This document shows positions 57,023 through 64,000 of a stretch of DNA of 64,000 bases, piece after piece. The notes under the pieces were generated by a model, which worked only from the letters and a program-made list of their open reading frames with translations, made no database searches and was not told the origin of the DNA. The number at the start of each line of letters is the position of its first letter. Within the stretch, counting starts at the first letter, position 1. The stretch is from the NCBI RefSeq assembly GCF_003573695.1, contig NC_039358.1, positions 196,691,192 to 196,755,191 on the forward strand, in the 5' to 3' direction. The translations under genes were made by a program, and so were the position numbers. This stretch comes from Papaver somniferum. Lineage: Eukaryota; Streptophyta; Magnoliopsida; Ranunculales; Papaveraceae.

Positions 57023-57269
57023 TCACCTATAAAATTAAAACACAATGAGTGTCGGTACAAAATACCGCACACCTATTATGTATGCGAGATAACTCCATGG
57101 GTGGCAAGCGAACATAAGAGCGTATATCATATCTAGAATGACGCATCAGATGACGTCACCTAAATCACGAGTAAAATGTGAAGAGTCGTGCGGTAATAAA
57201 GAAAACGTGCGTCAATGATAAAGTCTGCGCGACATTGACACACGTCAGATCTGAAATTAGGGGCTTTAT
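57023..57269. other. unassigned junction between LTR end and Tat pol
   Basis: No gag, protease or recognised gene. The usual leader and gag of a Tat-type element are missing here. Confidence 0.4.
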
Positions 57270-60200
57270 TAGCAACAACGTATCATCCTCAAATAGAAGC
57301 GGAGTTGCATAAAATGTTGGATGTGGGAATAATCAGACCAACAAAGTACCCAGAATGGATAGCAAACATGGTGGTAGTGCCAAAGAAAAAAATAAAGGAA
57401 TACGAATCTGCATTGACTTCAGTGACCTGAATAAAGCGTGCCCAAAAGACAGCTTTCCACTCCCATATATACCACAAATGGTGGAGACAGCATCAAGAAA
57501 CGAAAGATTATCATTAATGGATGGATATTCAGGGTACAATCAGATACCATTGGCGGAAGAATATCAAGAACACACGTCTTTCTTCGCACCAAAAGGGTTA
57601 TATTGTTATACTCGAATGCACTTTGGTTTAAAAAATGTAGGTGCGACATATCAAAGAATGGTAGAAAAGTTGTTCGCGAAATAGGTACATACGACATTAG
57701 AAGTTTATGTAGACGACATGCTCGTGAAAAGAAAAAAGGCGAAAGACCATGTTGAAAACTTGAGAGAGATATTTGCACAGATGCAGCAATATAAGATGAA
57801 GATAAATCCAGCGAAATGTATTTTCGGAGTAGCATCGGGAAAATTCTTAGGTTATATTGTATCAAAGCAAGGAATAGAAGTGGATCCATAAAAGGTGCAA
57901 GCGGTCCGTGATATGCTATCTCCTGCAACTGTAAAAGACGTACAAAAGTTAAACGGTCTACTAGCCTCATTAGAGCGGTTCATTCGCGCTCATCTAATAA
58001 GTGCAAATACTTTTCCAACATCTTAAAGAAGGGACCAAATTAGAATGGATGGAGGAGTGTGAGAAAGAACTACAAAGTATCATCAACTATTTAATGAATT
58101 TATATATTTTGCAGAAAACAGAACGAGGAGAAGAGTTATTAATATACCTAGCGTCAACAACACACACATTAAGTGTTGTATTGCTTCGCTTGGATCAGAG
58201 AATTGAAAATCCAATATATTACATAAGCAAAACATATAATGCCGCAGAGAAGAATTACTCAAAGATTGAAAAGCTTATCCTTGCATTAGTTTATGCAACT
58301 CAAAAGCTCTAAATTTACTTTCAAGCCCACAAGATTAAAGTTTTGACAAAAGTGCCAGTTGAATCAGTAATGAATAATTCGAAAAGATCAGGAAGAATAA
58401 AAAGATGGAATGCACAAGTAAGCCACTTTGGGATCAAGTATGAAACTTTATCTTCACCAAAATCATAAGTTATCGCAGATTTCATGGCAAAATTTCCATT
58501 AGAAGAAGATGAACACGTAGAAGAGATGATGGACATAGAGGAAGAACAAGGAAATCCTAAAGACTTGCTCACAGATCGTAACTCAAATAGATGGGAGATA
58601 CTAGTGGATGGATAATCAAATGAAGAAGGAAACAAAATTGGAATAGTATTCATTTCACCAAAAGGAGCAAGAATGGCTTACTCATTTAGGTTGGAGTTCG
58701 TATCCACCAATAATGAAACCGAATATGAAGTAATGGTACATGCATTACAACTAGCAATTGAAATGAAGATAAAAGACGCTAGAATAACAAGTGATTCACA
58801 ATTGGTAATACGTCAAATAGAAGGAGTGTATAATACACATGAACCATCTCTATAGAAGTACAAGAAACTCGTTGAAAAACTGTGAGCAAAAATTCCAAGC
58901 ATAAGTTGGAGACACATAGGCAGGATAGATAACCGATTTGCAGATGCCCCAGAATTCATTTCTTCTATGTTAACAGATCCAACCGCAAGGTATATAAAGA
59001 TACATACGCTCTTTTCACCATCAATCAAAAAAGAAGGAAAAGATAACGCAGACGTAATGATGGTAGATGAAGAGGTAGAAGAACGTGCGAATAAAGACGC
59101 AAATTGGAGAACACAACTTCATCTATATTTGGAAAAAGGAGAAGTCCCAAGGAATAGATTGGAGACGCATAAGTTAAAAAGTCGAGTAACAAATTATGAG
59201 CTGAGAGAAGGCATGCTCTATCGAAAATCCTTCCTTGGACTATCACTTAGATGTTTAACGCGGAAAAAGGGAATGGAAATCCTAAAGGAATTACATTATG
59301 GAGACGCAGGGAACCATAGTGGAGGAAGGTATTTAGCTTACATAGCAAAGATACAAGGGTATTACTGGCCCTACATGCATGAGGACGCGAAAGAAGTATC
59401 AAGAAGATGCGAAGAATGCCAGCATCATGGAAAAAAGATTCATTCACCTGGAGCGGAGCTAAGCTCAACAACAAGTGTATGGCCATTTTCGAAATGGGGA
59501 CTAGACATTGTAGGTCCATTCATACCAGGAACAGGACAGAGGAGATATCTAATAGTTGCAACAGACTACTTTACAAAATGGGAAGAGGTGAAAGCAGGAA
59601 AACATATTCGACATCGATATGTCTTCACTTTCATATTTGAAAACATTATTTGCATATTTGGGATCCCCTTACAATTAGTCTCTGATAATGGAAAGCAATT
59701 TGAGGGCGAAAACATAGAAATGTTGCTTAACGCGTTCAAGATACAAAGCGGAAAATCAACTCTTTTTTATCCGCAAAGTAATGGGCAGGCTGAGGCAACT
59801 AACAAAACAATTGCAGATATACTGAAGAAAACACTTGAAGGGCACAATAAAGGCTGGTGCGAACAAGTTCATAAAGCAGTATGGGCATACAGAACAACGC
59901 GGAGAGAAGCGACATGAATATCTCCCTTCTGTTTAACATATGGAGTGGAAGCGGTGCTACCAACTGAAGTCATCATACCTACAACGAAAAAAGAAGCATG
60001 GGAAAATAATTTAAACACAGATCTGATCTTAACAAAGCTTGATGATTTAGAAGAAAGTAGAGAAATTGCTCTGCAACATATGGAGAATTACCACAAGAAA
60101 CTAGCTAGAGAATATAACAAGCGCATCATATCAGAAAGGAGGGGATGGAAAACTGGAAAAAAGATGGGATGAACCATACATAATAAAGAGGATAGTCGAA

Positions 60201-60299
60201 AATGGAGCGTATGAGATGATGGATCATGAGGGGAAGAGCACAGGTCGCAAGCTTGAACATCCATGTAACAGATTATATTTGAAGAAATACTACCCGTAA
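57270..60299 (+). pseudogene. pol: Tat-lineage Ty3 pol: RT, two RNases H, integrase
   Basis: RT begins near 57290 (LDVGIIRPTKYPEWIANMVV), with IDFSDLNKACPKDSFPLP and the catalytic YVDD near 57706. The first RNase H spans about 58030-58310. A second, archaeal-like RNase H (about 58590-58960) keeps its acidic residues in VDG, ETEYE, SDSQLV and RFADA; this extra domain marks Tat elements. The integrase (about 59280-59917) has HYGDAGNH...CEEC and the D, D, E residues in GLDIVGPF, SDNGKQF and NGQAEATN. The C-terminal part ends KKYYP and stop at 60297. In-frame stops lie at 57682, 57889, 58613 and 59915, and frame changes near 57380, 57995 and 60160. Gag and protease are absent, so it is dead. Confidence 0.88.
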
Positions 60300-61573
60300 G
60301 TCATGCGGTAGTAACCGCATATATGAAGAAGACAATTACATGCGACTCAAATGCAACACATGCATTAGAAGATGCGAAATTTTTTTTCACAACTCAGCGA
60401 AGATGTACTGATAAAGCACATAAATAAAATTAAAGGTTTCTCTTCTTTATACATGATAAATACATCAAGAAAAAGGCAAAAATAAGACCTTATAATAAGA
60501 CCTCAATAGAAGGCAATAGAAGTAACGACTCTAATTAGGGAGGCTAGGCATTCAATTGTGGCGTGCACCCTAGTTCGCATATACAACAAGAGTCAATGAT
60601 AAGACCTAACGCACGTCATAATTGGGGAAAACCTAGTTAGCATGACTCGGGGGAAAGCTACACCAACCCTGAAACCTGAGTCATGGAGATTTGGGGTGAA
60701 ACAAAAGCCCATCCAGGAGAGGCGCCTCAGTCGAAAGATTAAGGTGATAAGGTTCTCCTAAGGAGTGCAGAAACTCGATCAGGACGCCAAGGTACACAGT
60801 TGAGTCAAGAGTGTCTGGGGCGTCTGGAGCGTACCTGGCGCTCTTGACAAGTCTTGACTATGATGCACTCGGTCCTCAAGAAACCCCATTTAGGGTGCGA
60901 TATTGTAACCACAAGCCATATCGGCGGGAGGGATAAGAGGCCGCGAAAACAACTGTTACATCACTGGATGGGAAGAGCCCACCCCAACCAGGTAGGGGTA
61001 AGCTTCATTGAAGGGGCAGTCAGGGGGAATATAAGGACGACAACCTCCATTAGGGAGCTGAACTGTGTCAAAATACGCATATATCATGAGTGTTTTTACT
61101 CATGGGGGTAATAAGACTTGTCGTATTTGCACGTTAATACATCCTGAATAGGCAATAGTACAAGAAGATGATAAGGCGAGATCAATGGGTCATTACATGA
61201 AAATGTAAAGACCGCCTGCGATTTCGCCGCACCATAGTAAAATAATATATTAGGCAAAATAATACCTTTACATAGGGAGTCTCAGTAAGACCTCATGAGA
61301 AAAATAAAATCGAAACTAATATTGTTTTGCAGGAAATAAATAAATAGCAACTGACATACGAGTATTACAACAAAACGAAAGGAAAAGGGTCTCTCTCACA
61401 AGGAGAATAATAAGAGGCAAGTATGGGAATAACAAAAAGAAGGTATTATTCTCCTTGTTCAAGACAATCTTGCATAAAAGTAACAGAGATAAAAAGATAC
61501 ACTACATAGTCAAGAAGAAATATCCAAAGTTAAAATACATCCAGACGCACAAGAAAGTGAAGAAAGAAAAAAG
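60300..61573 (+). other. 3' non-coding region of the Tat element
   Basis: No open frame of note. Long untranslated 3' segments that separate pol from an antisense gene are usual in Tat elements. An AGTCAAGAGTGTCTGGGGCG-rich GC patch lies near 60800-60850. No LTR was identified. Confidence 0.45.
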
Positions 61574-64000
61574 CTAAGCATCATTTAGAGAGATGTTCGC
61601 TTCAGCAACAACCTCAGAATTGGGATCAACATCAGAACTTGGGCCTTTAGGGAGATCGACACCAAACCCATCCTCTTCAAGATGACCTTTCCCATGAAGA
61701 GTTTCTTCGCCTTTTTTCTCTCCACTTTCATCATCATCGCTCACATAGTAGTAATCGCTATCAGGCTCAGGAAGTTCCTCATCTGCATCCACATCAAGAG
61801 GTTTCACATCTACTGGAGGAATTTAATTATCGAGGTAACCTCGGTTTGCGAGAATCTGGGCCTTAATATGAGCTTCTCGCGCAACACCCTTCTTGGTGTT
61901 CTCTATGGAAACTGCCATGAAATTTTCAAGATACGAACATCTCATATTCGCTCTATCTCGGGAAGAGGCGAGTAAGACTAAAAGTTTCCCGCACTCTTTG
62001 TTGGCCTTAGTCAGATCAGACCTCAATTTGGAGATGGTAGACTGGTGCATTCTTTCAGATTCTGCAAAAAAGGAGACATCTAATTATTATCGGAGCGAAA
62101 CTTTCGCAGACACAAGATGGGAAGAATTAGAAAGTGCAAGTAAACTGAGGCAGACAACTTAATGTGGATACCTTCCCTTTGGGAGATGAGGTATTGAGTT
62201 AGGGCGAGACCACTAATTTTCATATTTTCCATAACCGTATCAAAATCATCACCGATCAAACCTTGAAGACGAGAGAGAATTTTTTTTTCATCTTGAGAAA
62301 GAGAAGACTTTTCCTTCGCAACAATATCGTGATACCCCTTTAGTTGTGTATATTCTTCTCGAAGTACATTCATCTTCACATCTAAATTTATCTTGCGCTG
62401 AATAATCTTCTCCTTCTCCAAAGTTAATTTCTTCGTATGCTCATCATGCTGATTTTTTAGCATGCGAAGGGATTCTTCTTGATCGTCACAAACCTTCTGG
62501 AGAATAAGATATTGACGCGAAAACATCGCCTCTTTCTTCAAATAAGACCGCATCTCTGCGGCCAAAACCTGATTCTCATCTGATAATGTTTGATATCTTA
62601 AATCAGCAACTATACAACATTCCATAGAGATAGGATACTTGGGAGTCCAGAAATTCATTCTGATTAGATAAGCAAAGGTTCTTATTTTTTGGATTCTCAA
62701 TTTGATCAAGCGAATACGAATGATTATTAACTAATTGATCTATTTTATTATGCAATTTCTCATTGTTCGCACGAGCATCCTCAACAGCATATTGATAATT
62801 AAATCTCTCCATAACATGCGTCTGATTTAAGTGTTAACAAACACACGAAGATACTCAAGATATGAATACAAGCATCTCTTAAACAATTGATAAGGTAGAC
62901 AAAGAAGGGATAAACACACAAAGTACAAGCTCATCATAAGTAATTGACAAGATAGAGGTAAACATACCTCTAAGTTCTTGATTCTTGTTGCGAAGATTTT
63001 CGCAATCAAGGGTTGCAGTTTGGAGTTCACGTTCTAATTCTCCAAGACCCTCCTTTAATTTGGTGTTCTGGTGAGAAAGTTCCATAATGGTATTGGAAGA
63101 TTCAGAAAATCCTTCAGTTTGGACTATGCGGCGACGAGATTCCTAAAAAATAAATAAAGACAAGAGTGAAAATATGATAAAGTAGAACGAATAGAAATTC
63201 CTAAGCAAAAGAGTATATACCAAGAGGTCGAGAGAAAGATGGACGCTTGGATCAAGCTGCGAGAAGATCTCATTCCTAGTTGGTATGTTTGGTGGGGAAT
63301 CGCATAACAGCTTGGATAAAGCATCACAAATGTGAAGCTTGACAGGATCATTAATAGATAAGTGAGTAGCGCTGATGATATCTGACAAAGCGTGAGTAAC
63401 ATATTTTACTCCAAGACCTCCTTATCAGCAGAGGCAACCTCCAAAGTGGGAGAAATAACCTTAGAAGAAGAAGGAGCAGATGCAAAAGAGGCAATATCCT
63501 TTAAAACGAGAATGGTAATATTCTTCGTGGATGCAAGAATATTCGCTGACAAAGGAACATGCACAAAAGTAGAAAATAGACTTATCCACCACTGGTGCGG
63601 ATACATTCTCATAAGAAAAGGTAGTAGCATCGTAAACCAAGGTAGCTTCCTTGAGAGCGAGAGTTTTCTTTGGAAGAGTGGACACAACCAAAGGAACTGA
63701 GGCAACAACATCATCAGAAGGGTTAGCATCTATCAAAAGTGCGGAAATATTCGCGTCTGCTTGAGCGATGACATCTCTCGCAGGGATACTAACAACATCA
63801 TCAAAAGGAACCCGCTGTTGAGAATGTGGTTGATAGTCGAGGTCAGGAATGGAAAGAGAAGTGTTGACTGTGGGAGCTTTGCGAACCCTATTAACTTTCT
63901 TCTTCTCGCGAACAATCTCGCACTCGGTATCCTTGGCAGAACAATGCAGATTGGAAACAGAGGCAACAATATTGTTTAAAAGAAAAGAAGATATTTCTTA
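61574..64000 (-). pseudogene. antisense, intron-containing gene of Tat element (partial)
   Basis: Apparent exons on the minus strand: window end to 63221, 63142-62968, 62821-62172 and 62061-61574, with GT donors (GGTATATAC, GGTATGTT, GGTATCCA) and AG acceptors (TTTTTTAG, AATCAG, TTTTTGCAG). The 63221/63142 splice keeps the frame exactly (DLL|ESRRR). Coding text is coiled-coil-like and charged (LKEGLGELERELQTATLDCE, then ENQVLAAEMRSYLKKEAMF), with an acidic C-terminus (DADEELPEPDSDYYY). Damage: an in-frame TAA just after ANRGYLDN (near 61825), frameshifts near 63560, 63400 and 62640, and an out-of-frame third exon. Its 5' end lies beyond the window. Tat elements are known for antisense genes downstream of pol; the product's function is unknown. 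Confidence 0.68.

Noticed and set aside
57419..57970. 183-codon minus-strand frame over the Tat RT
   Set aside because: Antisense shadow of the RT region, which itself has clear motifs on the plus strand.

Overview
The window is plant nuclear DNA made almost entirely of nested transposable elements; I find no convincing intact host gene. Evidence for a plant: a Ty3 pol of the plant chromovirus type, a Tat-type Ty3 pol with a second RNase H domain, an Athila-like gag, Ty1-copia remnants, a CACTA element, hAT elements, PBS sequences starting TGGCGCC, and a captured exon of an NPF/PTR (NRT1 family) transporter. I lean towards Papaveraceae only because the solo LTR at 8758-10976 resembles repeats I recall from poppy; treat that as weak.

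Layout. 0.7-6.9 kb: a decayed minus-strand Ty1-copia element whose RT is split by a 2.6 kb CACTA element (2759-5376). 7352-7674: a near-perfect hairpin. 8758-10976: a 2.2 kb solo LTR with a perfect 5-bp target-site duplication (TSD). 11749-25541: two hAT-like termini enclosing a retroposon with a 13-bp TSD (12288-12947), a 1.6 kb terminal-inverted-repeat element (15657-17284), three clusters of a TGTACA-rich minisatellite and a palindromic Athila-like element whose LTRs face each other (22.3-25.4 kb). 27344-31606: a young minus-strand Ty3 element with 316-bp LTRs and TSD AGAAG, carrying an intact pol but a deleted gag. 31859-32708: a hAT element with 8-bp TSD ATTGGAAG and the captured NPF exon. 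32825-33500: an array of TGCATAAC/GTTATGCA palindromes.

34774-56974 is the most striking structure: four LTRs alternate with three internal regions (LTR-int-LTR-int-LTR-int-LTR, period about 6.5 kb, minus strand), and the whole 22.2 kb block lies between one pair of 5-bp repeats, ACTTG. The family has no pol. It encodes one zinc-knuckle protein of about 565 residues, intact in two copies and frameshifted in the third. The block sits in the 3' end of an older plus-strand LTR. To its right lies a broken Tat-type pol (57270-60299, plus strand) followed by an antisense, intron-containing gene (61574 to the window end), an arrangement known from Tat-lineage elements.

Functionally, the only long open frames are the chromovirus pol (lacking an intact gag and with a damaged integrase zinc finger) and the two zinc-knuckle proteins, which would depend on enzymes made elsewhere.
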